Notes: generated by a model not told the origin, from the letters alone. A stretch of DNA of 64,000 nt from Parabacteroides faecis (GCF_014647375.1 NZ_BMPB01000011.1:1-64000), one strand, 5' to 3'. Numbered from the stretch's first letter, positions 38,281 to 47,543 are shown. Program-made: numbers and translations.

Positions 38281-38874
38281 ATGAAGACTTTAAAATCGAT
38301 GACCGACGAAGAACTGGTTGTCCTTTATGCGCAAGGTAATAATGCTGCATTTGATGTGTTGTTGAACCGTCATAAAAGTAGTATCCATTCCTATATTTAC
38401 TTTATAGTCCGCAATAAAGAGTTGACAGAAGATATCTTTCAAGAGACTTTTGTCAAAGTGATTATGACTATTAAACAAGGTCGTTATACAGAAAACGGCA
38501 AGTTTAAGGCATGGATTACACGTATTGCACACAACCTGATCATTGACAACTTCCGTCAGGAACGCAGTGAAAATACTGTGTCCAATGATGAAGTGGAAGT
38601 TGATCTATTCAATAACATCAAACTTTGCGACGGAACGATTGAAGACAATATCGTACGCCATCAGGTATTGTCGGATGTGAAGAAACTGGTAAAACATTTG
38701 CCCGACAGTCAGCGTGAGGTGCTGGAAATGCGTTATTATCAGGATCTGAGCTTTAAAGAAATTGCCGATATTACGGGTGTAAGCATCAATACTGCCTTGG
38801 GGCGTATGCGTTATGCGATCCTGAACATGCGTCGTATGGCAGATGAAAACCGTATAGAATTATCTATGGCCTAA
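38281..38874 (+). CDS. ECF sigma factor
   Basis: 197 aa with region 2 (DIFQETFVKVIMTIKQGRY, WITRIAHNLIIDNFRQER) and region 4 (HLPDSQREVLEMRYYQDLSFKEIADITGVSINTALGRMRYAI). Unlike the factor at 57633-58229 it is not next to a FecR gene. The next gene is a 60-aa protein, and both precede one terminator. In B. fragilis the oxygen-stress sigma EcfO is encoded with a small, unusual anti-sigma called Reo; this pair might be the equivalent, but that is unverified. Confidence 0.9.
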   Translation: MKTLKSMTDEELVVLYAQGNNAAFDVLLNRHKSSIHSYIYFIVRNKELTEDIFQETFVKVIMTIKQGRYTENGKFKAWITRIAHNLIIDNFRQERSENTVSNDEVEVDLFNNIKLCDGTIEDNIVRHQVLSDVKKLVKHLPDSQREVLEMRYYQDLSFKEIADITGVSINTALGRMRYAILNMRRMADENRIELSMA

Positions 38875-38985
38875 TCGGTTTGCGTAGCGAGCCTATTAGG
38901 ATTTTTATCATCCGCAAAAATATTCTCCGGTTCATATAATAAGTAGAAAAATATCCCGTTTTATTATCAAACGATTAAAAAGGGG

Positions 38986-39168
38986 ATGCCTATGAAGAGA
39001 TTTTCTACACAATGTATGGATGGATTGAAGGATAAAACTAAAAAGAACCGGAACGAGAAGAAAAGTACACCAAGCAGACAAACGCTTGATTTCCTATCTC
39101 AGTTTGCAAGGAGCTACCACGTAGAACCTGCATTGCAACCGGAGTTTTGTGGTTATGTGATGAACTAA
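38986..39168 (+). CDS. Small conserved-looking protein paired with the ECF sigma factor
   Basis: 60 aa, basic, no membrane segment. The C-terminal half TPSRQTLDFLSQFARSYHVE resembles small proteins I recall after ECF sigma genes in other Bacteroidales. It starts 111 bp past the sigma gene and ends just before the shared terminator. An ATG two codons in (38992) is an alternative start. It may regulate the sigma factor, or be an independent small protein. Confidence 0.65.
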   Translation: MPMKRFSTQCMDGLKDKTKKNRNEKKSTPSRQTLDFLSQFARSYHVEPALQPEFCGYVMN

Positions 39169-39177
39169 GAAATTGAA

Positions 39178-39216
39178 GGAAAGAGGACACTAACGTAGTG
39201 TTCTCTTTCTTTTTTT
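39178..39216 (+). terminator. Terminator after the sigma/60-aa pair
   Basis: GAAAGAGGACACTA / TAGTGTTCTCTTTC stem, loop ACG, followed by T7. Confidence 0.85.
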
Positions 39217-39217
39217 G

Positions 39218-39225
39218 TACCTTTG
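39218..39225 (+). promoter_or_regulatory. -7 element for rpe
   Basis: TACCTTTG (TAnnTTTG). It contains the TTG that opens the longest frame, so translation must begin at the later ATG (39244). Confidence 0.55.
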
Positions 39226-39243
39226 CCAAAAAGACATGAAATT

Positions 39244-39894
39244 ATGAAACATAAGATTGCTCCTTCTTTGCTGGCTGCCGATTTCCTTCACTTGCAAAAA
39301 GAGGTGGAAATGATCAATAATAGTGAGGCAGACTGGTTGCACATGGATATTATGGACGGTGTTTTCGTCCCGAATATATCTTTCGGTTTTCCGGTGCTGG
39401 ATGCTGTCAAGCCTATCCTGAAGAAACCGATGGATGTACATCTGATGATTGTCGAACCCCAGAAATTTGTCAAGGAAGTAGCTGCGGCAGGTGCTTATAT
39501 GATGAATGTGCATTATGAAGCCTGTACGCATCTGCATCGGACTATCGGTGCGATAAAAGAGGCTGGTATGAAGGCGGCTGTTACTTTAAATCCGCATTCT
39601 CCGATTAGTTTGCTGGAAGATATTATCCAGGATTTGGATATGGTTTTGCTGATGTCCGTTAATCCGGGTTTCGGCGGACAACGTTTTATCGAGCATTCGG
39701 TGAATAAAACGGCCCGTTTGAAAGAAATGATCCGTGAGAGAGGGTTGGATACGTTGATAGAAGTAGATGGCGGTGTCAATCTGGAAACCGGAAAGCGATT
39801 GCTGGAAGCCGGAGCCGATGTGCTGGTAGCCGGTAGTTTTGTTTTCAGTTCCCCAGATCCGATACAAACGATAAAAGAATTGAAAGAGATGTAG
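39244..39894 (+). CDS. rpe: Ribulose-5-phosphate 3-epimerase
   Basis: 216 aa TIM barrel of the pentose phosphate pathway. Conserved blocks: IAPSLLAADFLHLQKEVEM, LHMDIMDGVFVPNISFG (metal His/Asp), MDVHLMIVEPQKFV, MSVNPGFGGQRFIEH and IEVDGGVNLETG. Complete. Start at MKHKIAPSLL from the -7 position. Followed by a ComEC gene. Confidence 0.97.
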   Translation: MKHKIAPSLLAADFLHLQKEVEMINNSEADWLHMDIMDGVFVPNISFGFPVLDAVKPILKKPMDVHLMIVEPQKFVKEVAAAGAYMMNVHYEACTHLHRTIGAIKEAGMKAAVTLNPHSPISLLEDIIQDLDMVLLMSVNPGFGGQRFIEHSVNKTARLKEMIRERGLDTLIEVDGGVNLETGKRLLEAGADVLVAGSFVFSSPDPIQTIKELKEM

Positions 39895-39931
39895 ATAGTA
39901 GCATAACAAACCAACCAAAACCAACCTTTGT

Positions 39932-41209
39932 ATGATAATAAAAGAAATACAAAAGCGGCCATTTGTCAGGCCGCTTTTTATATGGATAACCGGAATCTTG
40001 CTGCAATCCATATTTAATTGCAGTATTATCTCATTCTTATTGATCGTTATTCCGACGGTATTTATTGCGTTTGCCTGGCTGGCTCCTGGCATAGATGTAG
40101 CAGGCTGTAATTATGAATTACGCTGGATATGGGGTGTAGTCTTCCTTTCATTATTGCTTAGTTTTTCTATTCAGCGGACTGCCTATTGGCAGGGCCGGAG
40201 GGGAGAGTCAGACACTTCGTTCTTAATGGAATTTGCCGGAGGAAAGCAGGAATATTTATTGAAACCTTTCGATCGGTTGAACTTGTCTAAAGAAGAAAAG
40301 TCGGTACTGGCAACTATTACGCTTGGGTATCGTAAAGATATGAGTCGTGATGTGAGAAAACGATTTTCCTTAACAGGTGTTGCCCATCTGTTGGCGGTAA
40401 GCGGCTTTCATGTGGCGGTTGTTTGCGGATTTCTTTCTTTGTTGTTTTCTTTTTTACCGAAGAGTCCTTTTTATCGCTGGTTGAAATATCTGTTGACCCT
40501 TTGCCTTCTCTGGTGCTTTGTCGTTATTACCGGATTAGCACCGTCGGCTGTCCGTGCCGGTTTGATGCTGACGCTTTATCTTACCGGGCGAGTGCTCAGG
40601 CGTACTACTGACGGCTATAATACATTGGCTGCAGCAGCTTTCTGTATGCTGGCGTTTAATCCTTTATATTTATTTGATGTCGGTTTTCAATTGAGTTATC
40701 TGGCTGTCTTGTCTATCTTGTTTCTGCAACCTCGTTTACAGGATCTCATTATGGTGCGAAACCCGATCGTGGCAATGCCATGGGGTTGGATTACTGTTAC
40801 GTTGGCAGCTCAGGCGGGGACAACCCTGCTCTGTCTGTATTATTTCGGACAGTTCTCGTTGGTTTTTCTCTGTACTAATCTGCCGTTGACCTTTTTGGCG
40901 ACCTTTCTTATTCCGGCAGGACTTATCTGGATGTTGCTCCCAGCAGGTATTCCCGGATACGGATTGTTACAGTTGTTTGTGGAAAAGATGACACATACAT
41001 TGTTTTGGATCGTAGATTCTTTTAGCCGTGTGACACAGGTCGCTTTTTATACCCGGATCGGTTTATTGGTTACTGTGCTGGGGTATGGTTCTATACTCTG
41101 TTTTTTGTTGTATCTCAAAACCAGGCGTCCGGGAATGCTTTTGGCTGGTTTGCTTCTATTGTTATTTATATTCTTTGATTTGCTTATTGAACGTTTTTTT
41201 ACTGTGTAG
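39932..41209 (+). CDS. Short ComEC/Rec2-type DNA-uptake channel protein
   Basis: 425 aa. The competence core (SLTGVAHLLAVSGFHVAVVCG, LAPSAVRAGLMLTLYLTGR, YNTLAAAAFCMLAFNPLYLFDVGFQLSYLAV) is intact with about ten helices. The N-terminal OB-type domain is reduced and there is no metallo-beta-lactamase domain, so it is a minimal form compared with longer ComEC proteins. It would move single-stranded DNA across the inner membrane. No other competence genes are in the window. Confidence 0.9.
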   Translation: MIIKEIQKRPFVRPLFIWITGILLQSIFNCSIISFLLIVIPTVFIAFAWLAPGIDVAGCNYELRWIWGVVFLSLLLSFSIQRTAYWQGRRGESDTSFLMEFAGGKQEYLLKPFDRLNLSKEEKSVLATITLGYRKDMSRDVRKRFSLTGVAHLLAVSGFHVAVVCGFLSLLFSFLPKSPFYRWLKYLLTLCLLWCFVVITGLAPSAVRAGLMLTLYLTGRVLRRTTDGYNTLAAAAFCMLAFNPLYLFDVGFQLSYLAVLSILFLQPRLQDLIMVRNPIVAMPWGWITVTLAAQAGTTLLCLYYFGQFSLVFLCTNLPLTFLATFLIPAGLIWMLLPAGIPGYGLLQLFVEKMTHTLFWIVDSFSRVTQVAFYTRIGLLVTVLGYGSILCFLLYLKTRRPGMLLAGLLLLLFIFFDLLIERFFTV

Positions 41210-41224
41210 AACGCAAAAAAATAC

Positions 41225-41232
41225 TACCTTTG
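41225..41232 (+). promoter_or_regulatory. -7 element for the DHH phosphoesterase
   Basis: TACCTTTG (TAnnTTTG) 22 bases before the ATG; leader ~15 nt. Confidence 0.5.
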
Positions 41233-41253
41233 TCCATGTAAATAAGATTATAT

Positions 41254-42303
41254 ATGATTACAAAAATCATTCACGAAGAGAAAATTCAGAAAGCTAAGAA
41301 ATACGTCGAAAAAGGCGAAAGTTTTGTTATTGTAACCCATGTCACTCCTGATGGTGATGCTATCGGTTCTTCTTTGGGGTTGTACCATTTCCTTACTACT
41401 TATGGTAAAGATAATGTAACCGTTGTTGTCCCTAATGAGTTCCCGTCGTTTTATAGATGGATGCCTGGGGCGAAAGATATCGTGATACATGAAAAGTATC
41501 CTGATTTCGCAGAACAGTTGATTCATGATGCAGATGTTATTTTTTGTCTGGATTTTAATGAACCTAAACGTATAGAGAAGCTGGCTCCTGCCGTGATTGC
41601 TTCGGAAGGACGTAAGGTAATGATCGATCATCACCTGAATCCTGCAGATTTTTGCAGGGTAACGATATCATATCCGGAAATGTCATCGACAAGTGAGATG
41701 ATTTTCCGTTTTATCTGCCGTATGGGAATGTTCGACCTGATGACGAAGGAGGCCGCTGCATGTATTTATACTGGCATGATGACGGATACCGGTTCTTTTA
41801 CTTATAATTCCAATAAGCCGGAAATTTATACGATCGTCAGTGAACTGATAAAGAAGGGGATCGATAAGGACTTGATATATCGCAAGGTTTTCCAGGTATA
41901 TTCTGAATCCCGTTTACGGATGCAAGGGTATGTATTATACGAAAAGATGAAGATTTATCCGGAGCATCATGCTGCTTTGATAACTCTTTCGAAGGAAGAG
42001 CTGGATCGTTTCCATTATGTGACAGGAGACACGGAAGGTTTTGTCAATATGCCGTTAAGCATCGAAGGGGTAACATTTAGTGTATTCATCCGTGAAGATA
42101 GGGATTACATTAAAGTTTCACTTCGTTCGGTAGGTGATTTTCCTTGTAATCTGTTTGCTTGCCAGTATTTTAATGGAGGCGGTCATAAGAATGCTTCCGG
42201 CGGAGAGTTTTTTGGCTCTTTGGAAGATGCCATAGCTACGTTTGAAAAGGGATTGAAGGAATTTAATCCTAATAAAACAGAAGAAATAGAGAAACTTGCC
42301 TGA
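41254..42303 (+). CDS. DHH-DHHA1 phosphoesterase (NrnA-like nanoRNase/pAp phosphatase)
   Basis: 349 aa. Metal motifs VTHVTPDGDAIGSSLG, FCLDFNEPKR, MIDHHLNP (DHH) and GMMTDTGSF are all present, and the C-terminal DHHA1 domain has FNGGGHKNASGG. Such enzymes hydrolyse short RNAs and 3'-phosphoadenosine 5'-phosphate, or sometimes c-di-nucleotides. The frame overlaps the possible longer version of the next gene, whose true start is further on. Confidence 0.93.
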   Translation: MITKIIHEEKIQKAKKYVEKGESFVIVTHVTPDGDAIGSSLGLYHFLTTYGKDNVTVVVPNEFPSFYRWMPGAKDIVIHEKYPDFAEQLIHDADVIFCLDFNEPKRIEKLAPAVIASEGRKVMIDHHLNPADFCRVTISYPEMSSTSEMIFRFICRMGMFDLMTKEAAACIYTGMMTDTGSFTYNSNKPEIYTIVSELIKKGIDKDLIYRKVFQVYSESRLRMQGYVLYEKMKIYPEHHAALITLSKEELDRFHYVTGDTEGFVNMPLSIEGVTFSVFIREDRDYIKVSLRSVGDFPCNLFACQYFNGGGHKNASGGEFFGSLEDAIATFEKGLKEFNPNKTEEIEKLA

Positions 42304-42321
42304 GATATGGCAGATATTATA

Positions 42322-42329
42322 TACATTTG
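42322..42329 (+). promoter_or_regulatory. -7 element for the DUF4827 lipoprotein
   Basis: TACATTTG (TAnnTTTG), start near 42337, 22 bases before the ATG at 42359. Confidence 0.5.
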
Positions 42330-42358
42330 TCGCTCATTTATACATTAAAGAATTACAG

Positions 42359-42943
42359 ATGAAGAGAGGTTTTTATATCCTGATGATTTTGTGTGCTGCC
42401 TTGATGGTGGTGTCATGCGATAAAACAAAGTCGTACACCGAGCACTTGAAGGATGAGAGGAAAGCGATTGAGAGGTTGATTGATCGTGAAGGATTTAAAG
42501 TACTTAAAAACTATCCGTCAGATGGTGTTTTTAAGGAAAATGAATTTGTGAAGTTGGAAAATGATGTGTATCTGAATGTGATAGATTCCGGTAATGGGAA
42601 TCGGGCAGTATTGGGACAAACAAAGGTCTTTTGCCGATTCGAAGCGTATGGAATATTGGATTCGGATACCGCCTATTTAATGGCAAATAACCTGACTTAC
42701 GGGCCTTCATATATCTATGGATATCCAACTGAATTTATTTTTGGCCCCAATTCTTATTCAGGAGATTACGTAGGCTATTTTCCTGATAAATTTGTAGGTG
42801 AAGGGTTAGCTACGCCTTTATATCATGTGGGAGAAGGGGCTATCGTTCGATTGATAGTGCCGTTTAAGCGAATGGGGTATGATTTTCAAAGTGAATATTT
42901 CCCGGTTTATTTTAAAAAAGTAAAATATACATTCGAAAAATAA
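42359..42943 (+). CDS. DUF4827 lipoprotein
   Basis: About 194 aa. A lipobox (MVVSC, Cys after ALMVVS) marks a lipoprotein. The rest, LKDERKAIERLIDREGFKVLKN, EFVKLENDVYLNVIDSGNG and LYHVGEGAIVRLIVPFKRMG, matches the DUF4827/FKBP-like family common in Bacteroidales. Function unknown. The ATG at 42359 was chosen because the longer frame (from 42296) begins before the -7 box and lacks a signal peptide at its N-terminus. It is directly upstream of the phosphoglucosamine mutase. Confidence 0.82.
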   Translation: MKRGFYILMILCAALMVVSCDKTKSYTEHLKDERKAIERLIDREGFKVLKNYPSDGVFKENEFVKLENDVYLNVIDSGNGNRAVLGQTKVFCRFEAYGILDSDTAYLMANNLTYGPSYIYGYPTEFIFGPNSYSGDYVGYFPDKFVGEGLATPLYHVGEGAIVRLIVPFKRMGYDFQSEYFPVYFKKVKYTFEK

Positions 42944-42955
42944 TCTAACATACTT

Positions 42956-44344
42956 ATGACTCTAATTAAATCTATTTCCGGTATTCGCGGTACAATAGGC
43001 GGAGCACTGGAAGACGGATTAAATCCGTTGGCCATTGTGAAGTTTGTAGCAGCTTATGCTACCTTCATCAGAAAAAACACAACAGTTACAACAAACAAAA
43101 TCGTAGTAGGACGTGATGCACGTATCTCCGGGCCGATGGTGAAACAGGTAGTTCTGGGTACACTTACCGGTATGGGGTTTGATGTGGTCGATATCGATCT
43201 GGCTACAACACCGACAACCGAGTTAGCCGTAGCAATGGAAGGTGCTTGCGGTGGTATCATTTTGACTGCCAGCCATAATCCGAAACAATGGAATGCCTTG
43301 AAGTTATTGAACGAAAAAGGTGAATTTCTGAATGCAGCCGAAGGTGCTGAAGTGTTGGATATTGCTGCTTCTGAAAGTTTTGAATTTGCAGATGTCGATC
43401 ATCTGGGAAAAGTGATCGTCGACAATACATATAAACAGAAACATATTGAGAGTGTACTCAATCTTGATTTGGTGGACGTAGAAGCTATAAAGGCTGCTAA
43501 TTTCCGGATAGCTATCGATGCAGTAAACTCCGTAGGTGGTATCGTATTGCCGGATTTACTTTATGCATTGGGTGTAAAGGAGATTTTTAAGTTGCATTGT
43601 GCTCCTCACGGAAACTTCTCTCATAATCCGGAACCTATCCCTGAGAACTTGACGGAGATTTCAGAATTGATGAAACATGCGAAAGCAGATGTCGGTTTTG
43701 TTGTGGATCCGGACGTAGACCGTTTGGCTATTATCTGCGAAGACGGTGAAATGTTTGGTGAAGAATATACATTGGTTGCCGTAGCGGATTATATATTGAG
43801 TCATACTCCGGGTAATACGGTTAGCAATTTGAGTTCAAGCCGTGCATTGCGTGATGTGACTCGTGCTCATGGTTGCGAATATAATGCAGCTGCCGTAGGT
43901 GAAGTAAATGTTGTTACTAAGATGAAAGCAACAAATGCTGTGATTGGCGGTGAAGGTAACGGTGGGGTGATCTATCCGGCCAGCCATTACGGTCGTGATG
44001 CTTTGGTGGGTATCGCTTTGTTCCTTACTCATCTGGCAAAGAAGAAAATGAAAACAAGTGAACTGCGTGCCAGCTATCCTCCGTATTTTATCTCTAAACA
44101 GAAAGTACAGCTTACTCCGGAGATTGATGTGGATGCCATCCTGGCCAAGGTAAAGGAAAAATTCGCTCAATACGATATCACTGATATCGACGGTGTAAAG
44201 ATCGACTTCCCGGATAAATGGGTTCACCTTCGTAAGAGTAATACCGAACCGATCATTCGTATCTATTCGGAAGCTCACACAATGGAAGAAGCCGAAGAGA
44301 TTGGCGGCGAGCTGATCGCGGTTATCAATGAGATGTGTAAGTAA
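42956..44344 (+). CDS. glmM: Phosphoglucosamine mutase
   Basis: 462 aa, alpha-D-phosphohexomutase fold. The phosphoserine loop is LTASHNPKQWNALK, the metal loop VVDPDVDRLAII and the sugar loop GGEGNGGVIYP; the C-terminal phosphate loop is RKSNTEPIIRIYSE. The ALKL/GEGNGG pattern is more like GlmM/archaeal-type mutases; it forms glucosamine-1-P for UDP-GlcNAc. It is 12 bp past the DUF4827 gene and ends with a terminator. Confidence 0.9.
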   Translation: MTLIKSISGIRGTIGGALEDGLNPLAIVKFVAAYATFIRKNTTVTTNKIVVGRDARISGPMVKQVVLGTLTGMGFDVVDIDLATTPTTELAVAMEGACGGIILTASHNPKQWNALKLLNEKGEFLNAAEGAEVLDIAASESFEFADVDHLGKVIVDNTYKQKHIESVLNLDLVDVEAIKAANFRIAIDAVNSVGGIVLPDLLYALGVKEIFKLHCAPHGNFSHNPEPIPENLTEISELMKHAKADVGFVVDPDVDRLAIICEDGEMFGEEYTLVAVADYILSHTPGNTVSNLSSSRALRDVTRAHGCEYNAAAVGEVNVVTKMKATNAVIGGEGNGGVIYPASHYGRDALVGIALFLTHLAKKKMKTSELRASYPPYFISKQKVQLTPEIDVDAILAKVKEKFAQYDITDIDGVKIDFPDKWVHLRKSNTEPIIRIYSEAHTMEEAEEIGGELIAVINEMCK

Positions 44345-44367
44345 AATTTAATACATATAATAAATAG

Positions 44368-44399
44368 GAGAGGATATTCGAAAGAGTATCCTCTTTTTG
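44368..44399 (+). terminator. Terminator after glmM
   Basis: GAGAGGATA...TATCCTCTTTTT stem around TTCGAAAGAG, then a T run. Confidence 0.85.
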
Positions 44400-44543
44400 T
44401 ATATATATGCTTTACGGATTTGGCGTTTGTCTGTTTAAATGTAGCGTTTAATCATGATAATTAAAGTTTATACGTTAAAATGGGATTAACCGATTGTAAA
44501 TGTCATAATATTTTATGTTCTTTGTTAGAAAGGGAAGGCAAGT

Positions 44544-46592
44544 ATGGAAAAACAACAGTTAACGCCATATGGGGTATTCGTTATCCTGTTTAGTCTATTA
44601 TTGGGTTGTTCGTTTCAAAAATCATCTGTAAAGGAGGCTGAAACGAGCAGGGTCGATTCTTTGCTTTCTTTTTATAGGGACTCTTTGGCTGTAAGGCCGT
44701 TAGCTGTTATTTCTAAATTAAGGACTGATCAGGAAAATGTATCGGATAGCATAAACTATTATAATCTGAATCAAACGATCTCCCGTTGTTATTATTTCAG
44801 CAATCAGGTTGATTCTGCATTCTTATTGAATGATCGGGTCTTACATTTTGTTGAAAAACAACCGGAAAAAGATGGTCGTCTGCTGAAATTATCGGCAGAT
44901 GCCTATAATAGCCGGGGTGTTTTCTTTCAGGATATGAATCAATGGGACTCTGCCATTGTGTGTTTGCATAATGCTTCAGAAGCATTATCGCAGGTAAACG
45001 ATTTTGAACGTTTACCTGCGATAAATGTCTATATTAATCTGGCTGATTGTTATCAGCATCAGGGTGATTATGGCTGGGCCGGTTATCATTACCGTAAAGC
45101 ATTGTTTCTTTCTGATTCTTTAGGTGTTGGTGATAAGATGAATTATCCTATTTATTCCGGATTGGCAAAATTGTATCAGGAACTGGAGAACTATTCGTTA
45201 TCTGATTCTTATTTTCGGAAGGCAGAACAATATTGGGATAAAGGAAGCGATTATGAAAAGTACTATTTTGCTAATTCCAGAGGTAACTATTATTATGTAA
45301 CCAAAGAATATGATAATGCATTAGTTTGGTTCCAGCGGGCAAATGTGATTGTAGCAAACTTTCCTCAACCTATTTATCGGGGTATAGTAGAAGGGAATAT
45401 CGGTGAAATATATTTGTTGAAGGAGCAGCCGGATTCCGCCCGCTATTATCTGGAACGTTCTGTTGCCTTTTTCGGGGAATCCGCATTGCAGCAACCCGGC
45501 ATAAAGTTTTATATGGATGGATTGTTTGCATCTTTAGCTTTGCAGGAAAATGATTTGCAGGAAGCTGCGCGGCGATTGAATCAACCTTATGATACGCTTC
45601 ATACGGATCTCCAGTACCAATATTATCATAACAAGCGGTTGGAAGAGTTATACCGTAAAAAGAAAGATTTTGTCCAAGCGTATTATTATAGGAATCAGGC
45701 GAACCTTTGTGGCGATTCTTTGCGGAATATGAAGATTGAGAATAGTATTCGTGAGACCGAATTTCGTTATCGGCAGGATACGACTCTTTTGAAGAAAGAT
45801 ATCATGATTACGCAAACTGAAGCTAAGGCACAGCAATGGATGTGGCTTGCATGGATTGCCGGACTAGGATTAATTATTGTTGTTTTATTAATGGTATGTG
45901 CGCTGCTTTATATCCGTCGGAAGAAAGAGCTTCGTTATAAACAGCAAATAGCTACTATCACCCAATTGCGTATGGCGGTTGTCAGAAATCGTATTGCTCC
46001 TCATTACATATTTAATGTACTGAACTCGGTTATGCCTATCTTCCGCCGTTATGAAGAACTTTCCGAACCGGTAAATTTGCTGATCGATGTATTGAGAGGC
46101 GACTTGCTTTCTTCTGAACAACTGGCGGTTCCATTAGAAAAAGAAGTAAGTTTTGTAAAGAACTATCTGAAGCTGAAAATGCTAGGGGATCCGGAACGTA
46201 TCCGGGTGGAGTGGAGCATCTCCTCCGGCGTATCTATGGATACGTTAGTCCCTTCAATGTCTATCCAGATACCGGTTGAGAATGCAGTGAAATATGCTTT
46301 TAATACAGAATCTTTGAATCCGTGCATCATGATATCTATCTCTGTTGAAAATGAGGAACTTCATGTATCGATAGAAGACAACGGCATTGGTTACCATCCC
46401 GGTGCACATGCCAGGGATGAGAGAAGTACCGGCCAAGGGTTAAAAATCTTGTATCGTACGATTGATTTATTGAATACTCGTAATATCCGTAAAATGCAAT
46501 TTTCAATTCGAAATCTGCATTCAGTTTCTGAAAAAGGGCACGGAACCTGTGTCTTGTTAATTGTTCCACTAAATTACAACTTTATTTTATGA
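44544..46592 (+). CDS. TPR-containing LytS-type sensor histidine kinase
   Basis: 682 aa. A signal peptide with LLLGCSFQ lipobox is followed by TPR-like repeats to ~400, a transmembrane helix at 431-456 (WLAWIAGLGLIIVVLLMV) and a His_kinase domain. The phospho-acceptor region RIAPHYIFNVLNSV holds His487, and the ATP lid has VENAVKYAF and DNGIGYHPG. The TPR part probably senses a periplasmic or outer-membrane cue. It overlaps the LytTR regulator by 4 bp. A possible weak copy of the beta-helix/protease leader motif lies upstream (GTTTGTCTGTTTAAAT at ~44425). Confidence 0.92.
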   Translation: MEKQQLTPYGVFVILFSLLLGCSFQKSSVKEAETSRVDSLLSFYRDSLAVRPLAVISKLRTDQENVSDSINYYNLNQTISRCYYFSNQVDSAFLLNDRVLHFVEKQPEKDGRLLKLSADAYNSRGVFFQDMNQWDSAIVCLHNASEALSQVNDFERLPAINVYINLADCYQHQGDYGWAGYHYRKALFLSDSLGVGDKMNYPIYSGLAKLYQELENYSLSDSYFRKAEQYWDKGSDYEKYYFANSRGNYYYVTKEYDNALVWFQRANVIVANFPQPIYRGIVEGNIGEIYLLKEQPDSARYYLERSVAFFGESALQQPGIKFYMDGLFASLALQENDLQEAARRLNQPYDTLHTDLQYQYYHNKRLEELYRKKKDFVQAYYYRNQANLCGDSLRNMKIENSIRETEFRYRQDTTLLKKDIMITQTEAKAQQWMWLAWIAGLGLIIVVLLMVCALLYIRRKKELRYKQQIATITQLRMAVVRNRIAPHYIFNVLNSVMPIFRRYEELSEPVNLLIDVLRGDLLSSEQLAVPLEKEVSFVKNYLKLKMLGDPERIRVEWSISSGVSMDTLVPSMSIQIPVENAVKYAFNTESLNPCIMISISVENEELHVSIEDNGIGYHPGAHARDERSTGQGLKILYRTIDLLNTRNIRKMQFSIRNLHSVSEKGHGTCVLLIVPLNYNFIL

Positions 46593-47359
46593 ATACGAAT
46601 GAAATTATTACTATCATTGTTGACGATGAACAGTCTTGTCTTAAATCTTTGGAAAGTGATTTATCACGTTTCCCGGAGATACGTGTTGTAGCAACATGTA
46701 CATCTCCTGATAATGCAGCCCGCGAAATAGTTCGTTTACAACCGGACCTGCTTTTTATTGATGTCGAAATGCCTGGAATGTCCGGCCTTGAACTATTAAG
46801 CCGGATACAATCTGATATCCATTCGGATATGCGTATTGTTTTTTATACAGCTTATGATAAATATCTTTTGGATGCCATTCGCGCTTCTGCTTTTGATTAT
46901 TTGTTGAAACCGTATAAATTGAATGAACTGGATGCTTTGATAGCCCGGTATCGTTTTCATATTGCCCAAAGCGATAAAGTGAATATTGAGCAGTCTTTGC
47001 GTAGAATGTTATTATGTAATACCAAGTTAGCTGTCCAGACAATTTCTGGATTAGTTCTGGTAAAATGTGAAGATATTCTTCTTTTCCTATACCTGAAAGA
47101 ACAACGATGTTGGCAAATGATGCTTGTTCCCGACCGTAAACTTTATAAACTCCGCATGAGTACTACTGCAAAAGATCTGTTAGGTATTAATTCTTCATTC
47201 GTACAGATCAATCAGGATTGTATCGTAAATCTTAATTATTTGTGTACGATAGAGAATGTAACACTGAAGTGCGGATTATATCCACCGTTTACCGATATTG
47301 ATTTGACTGTGTCGCAGAGGTATTACAGAAGACTAAGAGAGGTGCTGGATATACTGTGA
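46589..47359 (+). CDS. LytTR-family response regulator
   Basis: 256 aa. Receiver domain with IIVDDEQSCLKSLE, phospho-acceptor Asp58 (LLFIDVEMPGMSGLELL) and the Lys of FDYLLKPYK. The C-terminal ~100 residues are a LytTR DNA-binding domain (FVQINQDCIVNLNYLCTIEN). It should bind tandem sites upstream of target promoters; the next two genes downstream are obvious candidates. No terminator is visible between it and 47459. Confidence 0.93.
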   Translation: MNTNEIITIIVDDEQSCLKSLESDLSRFPEIRVVATCTSPDNAAREIVRLQPDLLFIDVEMPGMSGLELLSRIQSDIHSDMRIVFYTAYDKYLLDAIRASAFDYLLKPYKLNELDALIARYRFHIAQSDKVNIEQSLRRMLLCNTKLAVQTISGLVLVKCEDILLFLYLKEQRCWQMMLVPDRKLYKLRMSTTAKDLLGINSSFVQINQDCIVNLNYLCTIENVTLKCGLYPPFTDIDLTVSQRYYRRLREVLDIL

Positions 47360-47458
47360 ATTTATTAAAATGAGTGTATTTATGAATGAAATGGTATCGC
47401 TTATCACAGTGATCTGTTAGATAATCGTTGTTAGCATATTTCCGAAATTTGAGTGTCT

Positions 47459-47522
47459 CTTTATTAAATACATTTGTCTGTAAACTATGCATAAAATGCA
47501 TCTGATTGTATGGGGCAGATAA
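47459..47522 (+). promoter_or_regulatory. Leader block of the beta-helix gene, shared with the C10 protease gene
   Basis: CTTTATTAAAT (47459), TACATTTG as -7 (47469-47476), GTCTGTA, a perfect ATGCAT-N3-ATGCAT hairpin (47487-47501) and ATCTG-N11-CAGAT (47500-47520). The first, third and last elements recur in order at 52240-52300. Confidence 0.7.
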
Positions 47523-47543
47523 TTTACTAAAATTACATGGAAT

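Noticed and set aside
47400-47543. Classical LytTR direct-repeat operator
   Set aside because: No clean pair of ~9-bp direct repeats at ~21-bp spacing could be fitted; only the shared block is reported.
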